A model generated the notes under the pieces. It searched no databases and was not told the DNA's origin. It was given only the letters and a program-made list of their open reading frames with translations. This document shows, one piece after another, positions 45,449 through 54,580 of a DNA stretch of 64,000 nucleotides (its first letter is position 1; each line of letters opens with the position of its first letter). The position numbers were made by a program, and so were the translations under genes. This DNA is from an uncultured Muribaculaceae bacterium (GTDB lineage: Bacteria; Bacteroidota; Bacteroidia; Bacteroidales; Muribaculaceae): NCBI GenBank assembly GCA_910588245.1, contig CAJUQP010000014.1:1-64000 (forward strand). Reading direction: 5' to 3'.

Positions 45449-48400
45449 ATGTTCTCTAAATTCTTCATAGACCGGCCGATATTTGCCACAGTGCTGGCCC
45501 TCCTTCTGGTCTTCGCGGGCGTGCTGACTGTGCGCACGCTCCCTGTGGCGCAGTATCCCGACATCACACCGCCGACGGTGATGGTGAGCGCCGAATACCC
45601 CGGCGCCGACGCCGAGACTGTGGCCCGCGCCATAGGCGTGCCCATAGAGGAGCAGGTCAACGGCGTCGACAACATGCTCTACATGAACTCTAATTCCGGT
45701 TCCGATGGAAGCTACTCGCTGACGGTCACCTTTGAGAACGGCACAGACGTGGACCAGGCCGCGATCGACGTGCAGAACAGGGTGTCGCGCGCCACGCCTC
45801 AGCTGCCGACCGCCGTCACCGAACAGGGAGTAAGCGTATCGAAAAGGAGCAGCAACCAGGTGCTATTCGTGGCTCTGGAGACCGACCGCCCTGACCTGTA
45901 TGATGCCCTCTATCTCACCAACTACGCGCAGATACACATGATCGATCCCCTCTCGCGTGTGAAAGGGGTCGGCGGCGTGTCGGCATTCGGCGCCGGTGAA
46001 TACAGCATGCGCGTATGGCTCGATCCGGAAGCCATGCGGGCCCGCGGATTGACCCCCTCCGACATAGAAGCTGCCATACAGGCTCAGAACATGCAGGTGT
46101 CGGCCGGATCGGTCGGCACCCCTCCCGGAGCCGGGAAGTCGCAGTTCGCCTTCACCGTCACGAGCCAAGGACAGCTCGACAGCGCATCCGAATTCGGCAA
46201 CATAATAATCCGTTCCGACGGCACCGGCCTGCTGCGTCTGCGCGACGTGGCCCGCGTGGAACTCGGCAGCGACTCTTATTCAGCTGTAGCAAAGGTCAAC
46301 GGAAAAGAGACCGCCCTTATCGGAGTGGAACAGCTTCCGGGTGCCAACGCCCTCGATGTGGCGAAAGGATCGCTTGCGGAACTTGAGCGGCTCTCACAAT
46401 ACTTCCCCGAAGGGATACATTACCGCGTGGTGCTCAACTCCACCAACTATGTCATGGAGTCGATCGACGACGTGCTCGTCACTTTCGCGCTCACATCCCT
46501 CATCGTCATGATCGTGCTTCTTATCTTCCTCCAGAACTGGAGAGCCGTGATCATACCTATGCTCACCATCCCGGTGTCGCTCATAGCCACCTTCGCGGTG
46601 ATGAAGATAATGGGATTTTCCCTCAATACGCTGACTCTCTTCGGCCTGGTGCTCGCCATCGCCATCGTGGTCGACGACGCCATCGTCGTGGTGGAGGATT
46701 GCTCCCGTCTTGTCGACAAGGGGACCATGACACGCCATCAGGCTGCCATACAGGCTATGCGCGAACTCACGGGACCTGTGGTCGGCGAGGTGCTCGTGCT
46801 TCTCTCCGTGTTCATACCCACGGCCTTCGTCAGCGGAATCACCGGCGAGCTTTACAAGCAGTTCGCCCTCACGATCGCCGTCTCGACAGCTTTCTCGGGG
46901 TTCAACGCCCTGACGCTCACACCGGCGCTCTGCGCCCTCTTCCTGACACCCCGCAAACCCGCGAGATTCTTCCTCTTCAAATGGTTCAACACCGGATACT
47001 CAAAGGTGGAGGGGCTCTACGACAGATCTATCACCAGGATGCTCGCCCATTCCGGCGTGTCGATGCTCGTATTCCTGGCAATAGCCGCCGTGGCCTTCTG
47101 GGGCTTCGTGAAATGGCCTACAAGCTACATACCCGATGAGGATATGGGCTATTTCATGACCTCCGTGCAGCTTCCCACAGGGGCATCGCTCGAGCGCACC
47201 GAGAAGGTGGCCGACCGTATCTCGGCCGAGCTCAAGAAGATACCCTACGTGAAAGATGTCATGACAATCTCCGGATTCTCCTTCATGGCCGGAGGGGCCT
47301 CCTCCAATCTCGGATCGATGTTCGTGGTGCTCAAGCCTTGGAAAGAAAGAGGGAAAGCCGGAGGCGTCAACAAAGTGATGGCCATGGCCGATGAGATTGC
47401 CGCGCGACAGCAGGAAGCAATCGTTTTCTCCGTAAATCCACCCGCCATTCCGGGCCTGGGAATGTCGTCGGGCTTGCAGATGCAGCTTCTCGACATCAAC
47501 AGTCTCGGAGCGGCAGAGATGACCAAGGCCCTGGCCGAGGTGGAGCGTGTGGCCAGGGAAGATCCCCGCATTGAGCAGGTCACCTCGCTATATCAGGGAC
47601 TCGTGCCGCAATATAGCGTCAAGATAGACCGTGACCGGGCAGAACTCCAGGGGCTCGACATTGAGGCCGTCTACGGTGTGCTCTCCGCATATCTCGGCGG
47701 AGGCTACGTCAACGATTTCGTGAAGTTCGGACGCACCTTCCAGGTCACCGTGCAGGGTGATGCAGCCACGCGCATGCACCCCGACGACATCATGAAACTT
47801 TCCGTGCGCAATTCATCCGGGGAAATGGTGCCGTTCAGTTCCTTCTGCAGCGTGGCCCCGTCGCTCGGCGAGCCGAGTGTGAGCCGCTACAACATGTATG
47901 AGACAGCCTCCCTGACCGCCACGCCTGCCAAAGGTGTCAGCAGCTCGGAGGGGATAAAGATCATGGAGCAGGCCGTGTCGAAGGCTCTCGGGAAAAACTA
48001 CTCCTATGCATGGACAGGCATAGCCTATCAGGAGACTCAGGCCGGCACGACAATAAGCTTCGTCTTCATCTTCGCCATAATCATGACAATCTTCGTGCTG
48101 GCCGCGCAATACGAAAGCTGGACTGACCCGCTCGCCGTAGTGCTCAGCATGCCTATAGCGGTGCTCGGCACAGTGCTGGGGTGCGTGTTCATGAACCAGA
48201 GTATAAGCATCTACACTCAGATCGGATTGATATTGCTGCTCGGAATGTCGGCGAAAAATGCCATCCTGATCGTGGAGTATGCCATGGACTTCCGCAAGAG
48301 TGGCCAAAGCATACGGCAGAGTGCCCACGATGCAGGGGTGATACGCTTCCGTCCCATCATGATGACAGCGCTGGCCTTCGTATTCGGCGTGATGCCCATG

Positions 48401-48631
48401 ATGTTCGCAACAGGGGCGGGTGCCAACAGCCGCATAGAGCTGGGCACCGCCGTAGTCTTCGGCATGGCCATGAATGCCTTGATCGGCACCCTCTTCGTGC
48501 CAAACTTCTGGCAGTTCATGCAGACCATCAACGAACGCTATCTCTCGGGTCTCTTCAAAGACCCGGCCCCTGCTTCGACACAGTCCGCACCCGAAACGCC
48601 GACCACAAAATCCACGCCCCCCGACATTTGA
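45449..48631 (+). CDS. RND multidrug efflux pump, HAE1 family (AcrB-like)
   Basis: The 1060-residue pump has 12 predicted membrane helices and two large periplasmic loops. MFSKFFIDRPIFATVLALLL is the family N-terminus. Helix 4 carries the proton-relay acidic pair in LAIAIVVDDAIVVVEDC, and GMSAKNAILIVEYAMDF is the matching motif in the second half. Its order of domains and length agree with AcrB/MexB. The C-terminus is Pro/Thr-rich. The substrate is expected to be amphipathic drugs, bile acids or similar compounds. No transcriptional regulator gene accompanies the operon. Transcription probably ends at the hairpin 48675-48724. Confidence 0.96.
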   Translation: MFSKFFIDRPIFATVLALLLVFAGVLTVRTLPVAQYPDITPPTVMVSAEYPGADAETVARAIGVPIEEQVNGVDNMLYMNSNSGSDGSYSLTVTFENGTDVDQAAIDVQNRVSRATPQLPTAVTEQGVSVSKRSSNQVLFVALETDRPDLYDALYLTNYAQIHMIDPLSRVKGVGGVSAFGAGEYSMRVWLDPEAMRARGLTPSDIEAAIQAQNMQVSAGSVGTPPGAGKSQFAFTVTSQGQLDSASEFGNIIIRSDGTGLLRLRDVARVELGSDSYSAVAKVNGKETALIGVEQLPGANALDVAKGSLAELERLSQYFPEGIHYRVVLNSTNYVMESIDDVLVTFALTSLIVMIVLLIFLQNWRAVIIPMLTIPVSLIATFAVMKIMGFSLNTLTLFGLVLAIAIVVDDAIVVVEDCSRLVDKGTMTRHQAAIQAMRELTGPVVGEVLVLLSVFIPTAFVSGITGELYKQFALTIAVSTAFSGFNALTLTPALCALFLTPRKPARFFLFKWFNTGYSKVEGLYDRSITRMLAHSGVSMLVFLAIAAVAFWGFVKWPTSYIPDEDMGYFMTSVQLPTGASLERTEKVADRISAELKKIPYVKDVMTISGFSFMAGGASSNLGSMFVVLKPWKERGKAGGVNKVMAMADEIAARQQEAIVFSVNPPAIPGLGMSSGLQMQLLDINSLGAAEMTKALAEVERVAREDPRIEQVTSLYQGLVPQYSVKIDRDRAELQGLDIEAVYGVLSAYLGGGYVNDFVKFGRTFQVTVQGDAATRMHPDDIMKLSVRNSSGEMVPFSSFCSVAPSLGEPSVSRYNMYETASLTATPAKGVSSSEGIKIMEQAVSKALGKNYSYAWTGIAYQETQAGTTISFVFIFAIIMTIFVLAAQYESWTDPLAVVLSMPIAVLGTVLGCVFMNQSISIYTQIGLILLLGMSAKNAILIVEYAMDFRKSGQSIRQSAHDAGVIRFRPIMMTALAFVFGVMPMMFATGAGANSRIELGTAVVFGMAMNALIGTLFVPNFWQFMQTINERYLSGLFKDPAPASTQSAPETPTTKSTPPDI

Positions 48632-48674
48632 TCCGGTCTAAATCAAACGCGCAGCTATAGGGCTGCCCACAGAT

Positions 48675-48724
48675 GCGTGAGCTATGGGGCTGCGCACGGT
48701 CCTGTTCAGCCCTGTAGCTCACGC
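48675..48724 (+). terminator. Hairpin after the RND operon, with a duplicated arm
   Basis: GCGTGAGCTATGGGGCTG (48675-48692) pairs with CAGCCCTGTAGCTCACGC (48707-48724), with two mismatches in 18. The left arm is itself an imperfect direct repeat of CAGCTATAGGGCTGCCCAC (about 48651-48670). No T-run follows, so it is a hairpin that may stop transcription or stabilise the 3' end. The remaining 130 bp before the next promoter are AT-rich and carry no gene. Confidence 0.55.
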
Positions 48725-48850
48725 AACAACACTGCACACTCCAAGATGCTGTTAAATTTAACATATACAAAAAGGTGAGAGGCGCGAGATTACCGAAAAT
48801 GGAAGATTAATTGTTAAAATTTAAACTTGATTAATATTTTTGACCAAAAA

Positions 48851-48882
48851 TTTGTTAGTATAGAAAAAGGTTTTTACCTTTG
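48851..48882 (+). promoter_or_regulatory. Strong promoter of the surface lipoprotein / OmpA genes
   Basis: TTTG (48851-48854), 20 bp, TACCTTTG (48875-48882) match the consensus perfectly, in a very AT-rich setting. It is the best-looking housekeeping promoter of the window. Confidence 0.85.
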
Positions 48883-48889
48883 CGGAAAT

Positions 48890-49076
48890 TTTCAATGGCG
48901 AAAAACGCCCGTTTTGAGTCATTGCTTCCACGCTCTATGTCTTATGAAGATGCATAACCTACAAACAGACAAACAGTTCCGATGACAGGCACCGAATGCT
49001 CTGCAAAGGCTTATGGAAAAATAAAAGAAGAAACTTAAACAAATTATCAATATCAATCAATTCAAATCTTAAAGGA
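48890..49076 (+). promoter_or_regulatory. Long 5' leader of the surface lipoprotein mRNA
   Basis: About 187 nt separate the inferred transcript start from the ATG at 49077. A weak stem CAATGGCG...CATTG can form at 48893-48926, and the last 60 nt are A-rich and probably unstructured. An in-frame ATG at 48996 inside the leader would add 27 non-signal residues and is rejected as start. No known riboswitch was recognised. Long A-rich leaders are common for very highly expressed Bacteroidota genes. Confidence 0.45.
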
Positions 49077-51218
49077 ATGAATAGAAAATTAGTCAACGGC
49101 TTGCTGTTGCTGTCCATTGCTACGGTCGGTTGCGGCACATTCACATCCTGCAAAGACACTGACGAGGACGTAAAGGCTGAGTACAACAAAGAACTCGCTT
49201 CCGTTTACAAAGACCTCCTCGACCAAATCGAAGCTGCAAAGTGCAAATGTCCTGCCAATCTTGCATCCAACCTCGATGCAATCGCCAACTGGCTCAATGC
49301 CACAAAAGATCAAAATGGCAACTATGTATTACCTGAGGGTGGAATCGACACATACTTCGTTGAGAAACTCACCGATGCCCTCAAGACCGGCGATTACGCT
49401 CAGATCGTGCCCGCTCTTCAGGACCTTCAGGGCCAGATGAACAAGCAGATCACAAGCATTGAGCTCAACCAGACCTACAATCCTGTATTCGGCACACTGA
49501 ACCTCCCCACAGGTCTTCAGACAAACGTACTTGCCGCTTACTACGGTACTTCTGACAAAGCTTTCAAATTCCCCGATTTCTCCGATGAGATGAGCGGTCA
49601 CGAAGTTGGCCTTCCCGAAGCTGAAATGCTTAAGGTCAATGCTCTTTGGACTGCAGCGAACCTCAATCCTGCCACAGTAGCTATCCCTGCCGGCGTTTAT
49701 ATGGATCAGGACGGCTTCCTCGGCAACGCATATCTCACAATCAACCCGATCAACAACGGATTGGCTTATGATCTCGAGCTCATCAAGAGCACCGGAGAGG
49801 TCTCACCCGTCAAGCTGGCTACAGCAGCTTCTGACGATGAGCTCAAATTCGGATATTCACGTGCGAACAACGGCTTGTACAAGGCTGTAGCGACTATCAA
49901 TCCTGAAGACGCAAGCAAGATTGCCATCGCTCTCAAGCCCGAGTTCAAGTCTGCTGTGAAGAATATCCTCAAAGATCCGGGCAAAGCCACTATCACAAAG
50001 CTTGGCACTGCTCTTCTTGATCAGATGAACGGTATTCTTCCCGCTTACGGATTCAGAGCACCTTTTGATGCTGCTTCTTACTCCTTTGGACTCGATGAAG
50101 AAGGCAATTATACTATTGTCAAGGAGGAGAATCCTCTTATGAACGCCATCGTATCGAAATATGAGCTCGCAGCCACTACAATTCATCCTCTTGGCTACAA
50201 CTCTCTGAGCGACATCACAATTTCAAAACGTCTCCCGACTTTCGATCCTTTGACAGAGGTTATTCACAATCTTTTTGCTGATGTGAAGAAGCAAATCAAC
50301 TTCACTCTTGATATCAAAAAGCTTGAACCACTCAACATCAAATTCGAAATTTCAGAGTTTTCTGTTGACAACCAGTTCCTGAAAATAACAATACCCTCTA
50401 TCCAGGTTGGTAATGACCACAGCGATCCTATCGACATCTATCTGACATACAACAAAGATAACGGCACAATCGAAGGAATTCCCGCCGGTGCAGAAGTTCA
50501 GAATAATGCACTTAAGCCCCTCATCGATTCAATCACAGAATCTGTAAATAAGCTTCTTGTTGGAGATGGTGTCGATGATTCAGATGCAACCAAAGCAAGT
50601 ATTCAGTATCAGGTTACACACAATATCGTAGGTCAGGTCAACAGCATGATCAATGAGATCAACGACATGCTCGTTGGTAACGAAGATACCGGCAAACCCG
50701 GCATCAGCGGCCAGATCAACAACCAGCTCGGTCAGATTCTTGACAACATCGAGAATCAGATCAGTGGCAAGATTGGTCCTGCCCAGAAGCTTCTCGACAT
50801 CTACAACAAACTCGCTGAGAAAGTCAACGCATACATCGCTGATCCTCACGGACACATGCAGGTTGCCATGGCTTATGAGGATGCCAACGGTGCTCCCCAC
50901 ATGCTTTCGACAAATCCCGACGTTCCTTCATACTTCTCTGTTAAGGGCGGCAACGCTATCCAGCTTTTCGCTACATCTTACACAGCTGACGTAGCAGCTC
51001 CTTCCTACAAGAAATATGTAGCGGTTGTTGCTTCCTCCAACAATGATGTTGCAAAAGTAAACGAGGCATCCAAGTATCTCAATACTGTTATCTCCGGTCG
51101 TCAGCACATCATCGACATGGCTGGCTTCTCGAAAGGCAACTACACTATCGTTTACTCTTCTGTCGACTATCGCGGAAACACTTCCACTCGTCTCTACTAT
51201 CTGACAGTAGGTGATTAA
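49077..51218 (+). CDS. Large, probably abundant, surface lipoprotein of unknown function
   Basis: The 713-residue protein starts MNRKLVNGLLLLSIATVGCG and has a lipobox FTSC (Cys25) followed by the acidic KDTDEDVK, an arrangement typical of surface-exported Bacteroidota lipoproteins. A short coiled coil follows (about 30-65). The rest is a mix of beta-rich and helical segments without cysteines after the N-terminal CKC, ending SSVDYRGNTSTRLYYLTVG. Codons end in T more often than in neighbouring genes (GCT, CTT, TCT), a bias seen in very highly expressed genes or recently acquired ones. The strong promoter, long leader and following OmpA gene favour high expression. I do not recognise a named domain. 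Confidence 0.82.
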   Translation: MNRKLVNGLLLLSIATVGCGTFTSCKDTDEDVKAEYNKELASVYKDLLDQIEAAKCKCPANLASNLDAIANWLNATKDQNGNYVLPEGGIDTYFVEKLTDALKTGDYAQIVPALQDLQGQMNKQITSIELNQTYNPVFGTLNLPTGLQTNVLAAYYGTSDKAFKFPDFSDEMSGHEVGLPEAEMLKVNALWTAANLNPATVAIPAGVYMDQDGFLGNAYLTINPINNGLAYDLELIKSTGEVSPVKLATAASDDELKFGYSRANNGLYKAVATINPEDASKIAIALKPEFKSAVKNILKDPGKATITKLGTALLDQMNGILPAYGFRAPFDAASYSFGLDEEGNYTIVKEENPLMNAIVSKYELAATTIHPLGYNSLSDITISKRLPTFDPLTEVIHNLFADVKKQINFTLDIKKLEPLNIKFEISEFSVDNQFLKITIPSIQVGNDHSDPIDIYLTYNKDNGTIEGIPAGAEVQNNALKPLIDSITESVNKLLVGDGVDDSDATKASIQYQVTHNIVGQVNSMINEINDMLVGNEDTGKPGISGQINNQLGQILDNIENQISGKIGPAQKLLDIYNKLAEKVNAYIADPHGHMQVAMAYEDANGAPHMLSTNPDVPSYFSVKGGNAIQLFATSYTADVAAPSYKKYVAVVASSNNDVAKVNEASKYLNTVISGRQHIIDMAGFSKGNYTIVYSSVDYRGNTSTRLYYLTVGD

Positions 51219-51265
51219 TCTGAGTCGAAAATTAGAAATACACGAACCCAAAAGCAAACAAAGAA

Positions 51266-52456
51266 ATGAAATTAAATAAAATTCTTTTGACCGCTTCTCT
51301 CCTGCTCGGTGGACTCTGTGCCTCCGCTCAAGAAGAGGTCACCGAATATGTCTTCCAGCCTTATTGGTTCGGTCAGGCTCAGTTCGGTGCCCAGGAGACT
51401 CTCGGCGAAGGTGGCTTCGATATCCTCGCAGGCCCCAATGCCCAGCTCGCCGGCGGCTATCAGTTCTCGCCTGTGTTCGGTCTTCGTCTCTCTGTAAACA
51501 GCTGGAGAAGCCGCGCTACAAGCAAGATCGCTTACACTGATTTCGTTACCGGCAAATCTGAGGAGAACCGCTACAAATGGAAATGGACATACATCGCTCC
51601 TTCGGTCGACGCTATGTTCAACATGACCAACCTCCTCGGTGGCTACAACCCCAACCGCCTCGTAGACGTCAACCTCTTCGCAGGTATCGGCCTCAACGTG
51701 GCTTGGAACAACAAGCAGGCCAACGCTGTCAACGAGCAGTTTAAGGCAAGCTTCCCCAACTACTCCGATGTGCAGGGCGCTCATCCCGACATGATCAACC
51801 AGAACATGCTCGGCTATGTATGGGACGGCACTCACACACGTCTGACAGGCCGCTTCGGTTTTGACGTCAACTTCAACGTCACCGAGCAGCTTCAGGTAGG
51901 TCTCGAGGCCAACGCCAACTTCCTCAACGACCACTACAACTCGAAGAAGGCCGGCAACGCCGACTGGTATTTCAACGCCCTCGTAGGTGTGAAATACGCC
52001 TTCGGTCCCAAATACGAGACCCGCACCCGCGTGATCGAGGAAGCTCCCTGCGAGCCCCAGATCATCGAGAAGGTTGTCGAGAAGATCGTGGAGGTGCCCG
52101 TACAGGTAGAGGAAAAGAAGCAGGAATCAACAGTGTTCCGTCGCGACGTCTTCTACAAAATCAACAAGACTGTCATCACCCCGGGTGAGATGACCAAGGT
52201 TGAGGCTGTGGCCAACTATCTTAAGGAGCATCCCAACTCGCACGTGACAATCACCGGCTATGCCGACAAGGGAACAGGCACGAAGGCCCTCAACCTCCGT
52301 CTCGCCGCCAAGCGCGCCGAGGCTGTGGCTCAGGCTCTCCGCACCAAATACGGCATCCCCGCATCGCGCATGACAGTAAAGAGCATGGGCAGCCTCGAGG
52401 ATCAGCCTTATCCCGATCCCGTACAGAACCGCGTGGCTATCTGCATAGCCGAATAA
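51266..52456 (+). CDS. OmpA-family outer membrane protein
   Basis: The 396-residue protein has a signal peptide (about 1-21, ending ASA), an N-terminal eight-stranded-type barrel (about 28-250), a charged, Val/Glu-rich linker (EKVVEKIVEVPVQVEEKKQE, about 270-290), and a C-terminal OmpA domain (about 300-396). The peptidoglycan-binding region is VTITGYADKGTGTKALNLRLAAKRAEAV, and the end is QNRVAICIAE. It anchors the outer membrane to the cell wall. The gene is 47 bp after the surface lipoprotein gene with no terminator between, so both are probably on one abundant transcript that ends at 52501-52546. Confidence 0.95.
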   Translation: MKLNKILLTASLLLGGLCASAQEEVTEYVFQPYWFGQAQFGAQETLGEGGFDILAGPNAQLAGGYQFSPVFGLRLSVNSWRSRATSKIAYTDFVTGKSEENRYKWKWTYIAPSVDAMFNMTNLLGGYNPNRLVDVNLFAGIGLNVAWNNKQANAVNEQFKASFPNYSDVQGAHPDMINQNMLGYVWDGTHTRLTGRFGFDVNFNVTEQLQVGLEANANFLNDHYNSKKAGNADWYFNALVGVKYAFGPKYETRTRVIEEAPCEPQIIEKVVEKIVEVPVQVEEKKQESTVFRRDVFYKINKTVITPGEMTKVEAVANYLKEHPNSHVTITGYADKGTGTKALNLRLAAKRAEAVAQALRTKYGIPASRMTVKSMGSLEDQPYPDPVQNRVAICIAE

Positions 52457-52500
52457 TCGCGACCTGACAAAATATCACGACAGATATTTCGTTTAAATAT

Positions 52501-52546
52501 AGTCACACCTGAGGAACGTGTTTCCACATCTGCCTCAGGTGTGACT
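52501..52546 (+). terminator. Terminator after the OmpA-family gene
   Basis: AGTCACACCTGAGG (52501-52514) pairs perfectly with CCTCAGGTGTGACT (52533-52546) around an 18-nt loop. The following AAATTTATG has a short T-run only. The upstream flank TTTAAATAT is AT-rich, so the hairpin might work in both directions. Confidence 0.75.
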
Positions 52547-52588
52547 AAATTTATGTAAGCACACAAGCTACTTCTACTTCCAATCCAG

Positions 52589-53716
52589 ATGAAGAAACCG
52601 ATTATACTCTCCATCGCGCTCTGCGCCGCATTCTCAGCCGCCGCCGACTTCAACGGTGCGGGCTACTACCGACTCCAGAACTACAAGACAGAACGCTGGG
52701 CATCGATGATCGACAACAAAGGAAGCATCGACATGGCCGGCAACAAGGCCGACCTTCAGGCCATACAGCTTCAGAAAAATTTCGATGAGGTCTGCTGCGA
52801 CCCCGCATCGATAGTATATATCCGGCCGGCCGGAAGCCAATACCAGATAGAGGCTCAAGGCACAGGCATCTACGAGATGATAGGACATTATCTCAACATC
52901 AAGGAGACAGGGTCGGCCAACGGCAACAAGTTGTATTATGCCACCGGCACATACGATGGTTTTGAGAAATATGTAGGCGACAACAATCCTTTCCCTAAAG
53001 ACATTACATCGGCCACGACCAACGCCAACGGCGACTACCGTAAATGGTTCATACACCCGATGGAGACCGATGGAGCCAACTTCTTCGGAGTGCGTCCTAC
53101 CGTAGCAGTAGGGAGCCGGCGCTATGGCACCGTATTCGGAGCTTTCCCCCTCCAAGCATATTCAGAAGGGGTCAAGATCTACGCGATAAAGCAAGTCGGT
53201 GCCGGAATGGCACTGATGGAGGAAGTGACCGGTCCTGTGGCTAAATCCACGCCTGTGATCGTGGAGTGTCCCACGGAAAATCCCTCCGACAACCGCCTCC
53301 AGATCGGGATGGAAGGCTCGGCTGTGGGCGGCAATATACTCAGCGGCGCATACTATTGCTCCACTGAGAAATCCAATCACCTCAACTATACGACCTTCGA
53401 TCCGCAGACAATGCGTGTGCTCGGAGTCTGCTCCGACGGATCTCTCGGATTCGTTACTCCGGCCGAGCTCAAATATATCCCGGCTAACACCGCTTATCTG
53501 AAAGTGGCTCCCGGCACACCCGCCGAGTTGCGCTGTGTAGACCGCGAGGCCTTTACGGCCGATGTCGACGGAGTGGAGGCTGACAGCGACGCCCCTGTCG
53601 ATGTCTACAACGTCGCCGGAGTTATTGTGCTGCGCCGGGCCACACGGTCTCAGATTGACGCACTTCCCGCCGGACTCTACATAGCCGGAGGGAAAAAGAT
53701 CCTCATTCGCAGGTAA
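52589..53716 (+). CDS. Secreted protein with C-terminal sorting-like tail
   Basis: The 375-residue protein has a signal peptide (about 1-19, ending SAAADF) and a beta-rich body of unknown family (FNGAGYYRLQNYKTERW onward). The last ~35 residues read VYNVAGVIVLRRATRSQIDALPAGLYI, then a GGKK and a basic end. This matches the general pattern of type IX secretion C-terminal domains (a VYNxxG strand, a LPxGxYI strand, a basic last strand). If correct, the protein is exported across the outer membrane. Four cysteines are scattered. A PorE-like gene is 1.5 kb downstream. The function of the body is not recognised. Confidence 0.8.
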   Translation: MKKPIILSIALCAAFSAAADFNGAGYYRLQNYKTERWASMIDNKGSIDMAGNKADLQAIQLQKNFDEVCCDPASIVYIRPAGSQYQIEAQGTGIYEMIGHYLNIKETGSANGNKLYYATGTYDGFEKYVGDNNPFPKDITSATTNANGDYRKWFIHPMETDGANFFGVRPTVAVGSRRYGTVFGAFPLQAYSEGVKIYAIKQVGAGMALMEEVTGPVAKSTPVIVECPTENPSDNRLQIGMEGSAVGGNILSGAYYCSTEKSNHLNYTTFDPQTMRVLGVCSDGSLGFVTPAELKYIPANTAYLKVAPGTPAELRCVDREAFTADVDGVEADSDAPVDVYNVAGVIVLRRATRSQIDALPAGLYIAGGKKILIRR

Positions 53717-53744
53717 ACGAATATCATCATAAAAAAATACCTCC

Positions 53745-53784
53745 CGCCCCGCGATTTGCTCTTGCATATTACGGGGCGATTTTG
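53745..53784 (+). terminator. Hairpin overlapping the hpt promoter
   Basis: CGCCCCG (53745-53751) pairs with CGGGGCG (53772-53778), followed by ATTTTG. It would terminate the secreted-protein gene. Its right arm and T-run lie between the -33 and -7 boxes of the hpt promoter, so the two functions share the same DNA. Confidence 0.55.
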
Positions 53785-53792
53785 TAATTTTG
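53761..53792 (+). promoter_or_regulatory. Promoter of hpt
   Basis: CTTG (53761-53764), 20 bp, TAATTTTG (53785-53792); the -7 box is perfect and the -33 box differs by one base. The start codon at 53818 is 25 bp downstream. Confidence 0.72.
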
Positions 53793-53817
53793 AAAAATCA
53801 TTGACCAAGACAACCGT

Positions 53818-54360
53818 ATGGAAGATAAAGTCATCGTCGACGGGCTGACGTTCGTGCCCTATATCAGAAGAGAGGAGATACAGAAAGAGGTGAAGCGCAT
53901 AGCCGCCGAGCTAAGGAAAGATCTCGAAGGGAAGAAACCTCTGTTTCTCTGCGTGCTCAACGGAGCTTTTATTTTTGCGGCCGACCTGTTCCGCGAGACA
54001 GGCATCAACGACGCCTCAATCTCTTTCGTGAGGTATTCCAGCTATGAAGGAATGACATCCACAGGATGCGTGAAGCAGCTTATAGGCCTCAATGAGAACA
54101 TCGACGGCCGCGACGTGGTTATAATAGAGGATATCGTCGACACGGGCCTCACGGCCTCGCAGATGGTTAACGACCTTAAACGCTACAACCCCAACTCCAT
54201 ACGCTTCGTCACCCTGCTCCACAAGCCGGAGAGTTCGAAGACTGGATTCAAGCCGGACTATGTGGCTTTCAATATCCCCGCGAAATTCATAATCGGCTAT
54301 GGCCTCGACCTCGACGGCAAGGTGCGCAACCTGAAAGACATCTATGTCGTTAAAGAGTAA
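53818..54360 (+). CDS. hpt: Hypoxanthine phosphoribosyltransferase
   Basis: The 180-residue enzyme salvages hypoxanthine and guanine with PRPP. The PRPP-binding loop is VVIIEDIVDTGLTA (about 100-113), with the preceding FLCVLNGAFIFAADLFR and FVRYSSYEGMTSTG corresponding to the purine and pyrophosphate loops. The C-terminal PDYVAFNIPAKFIIGYGLDLDGKVRNL is the family signature. The last codons, GTT AAA GAG TAA, run into repeat tract R6, so the Val-Lys-Glu end and the stop are encoded by repeat-like sequence. Adenylate kinase is next, 220 bp away, giving a purine-metabolism pair. Confidence 0.95.
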   Translation: MEDKVIVDGLTFVPYIRREEIQKEVKRIAAELRKDLEGKKPLFLCVLNGAFIFAADLFRETGINDASISFVRYSSYEGMTSTGCVKQLIGLNENIDGRDVVIIEDIVDTGLTASQMVNDLKRYNPNSIRFVTLLHKPESSKTGFKPDYVAFNIPAKFIIGYGLDLDGKVRNLKDIYVVKE

Positions 54361-54434
54361 AGGTTAAAGAGGAAAGGTTAAAGGTTAAAGAGGAATGGTT
54401 AAAGGTTAAGAGGAAAGATTGGAGGATTGAAGGT
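54354..54434 (+). repeat. Heptad-repeat tract R6 (single purine-rich arm)
   Basis: AAAGAGTAAAGGTTAAAGAGG-type units begin in the hpt coding end and continue to about 54434. The matching pyrimidine-rich arm is absent, unlike in the other long tracts. This tract therefore looks decayed or half-formed. Confidence 0.8.
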
Positions 54435-54483
54435 TATAGGGAGGTAGTTAGGGCAGATAACGGCTGATTTAGCCATTACAGAT

Positions 54484-54547
54484 ATTATTGCTGCGATTAT
54501 ACAGCTATTATTGCTGCGATTATACAGTTATCATTGCAGTGATTATT
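54484..54547 (+). repeat. 23-bp tandem repeat before adk
   Basis: The unit ATTATTGCTGCGATTATACA followed by GCT or GTT occurs at 54484-54506 and 54507-54529 (22 of 23 identical). A degenerate partial third copy lies at 54530-54547. The array ends 33 bp before the adk start codon. No promoter box was recognised in this 220-bp gap, so the array may take part in regulation or be a neutral expansion. Confidence 0.85.
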
Positions 54548-54580
54548 ACGGAAAGAGAAAACCCAAAATAAGATAAGATA

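Noticed and set aside
48996..49076. In-frame ATG upstream of the surface lipoprotein start
   Set aside because: The 27 added residues are basic and not a signal sequence; they would bury the lipoprotein signal that starts at Met 49077.
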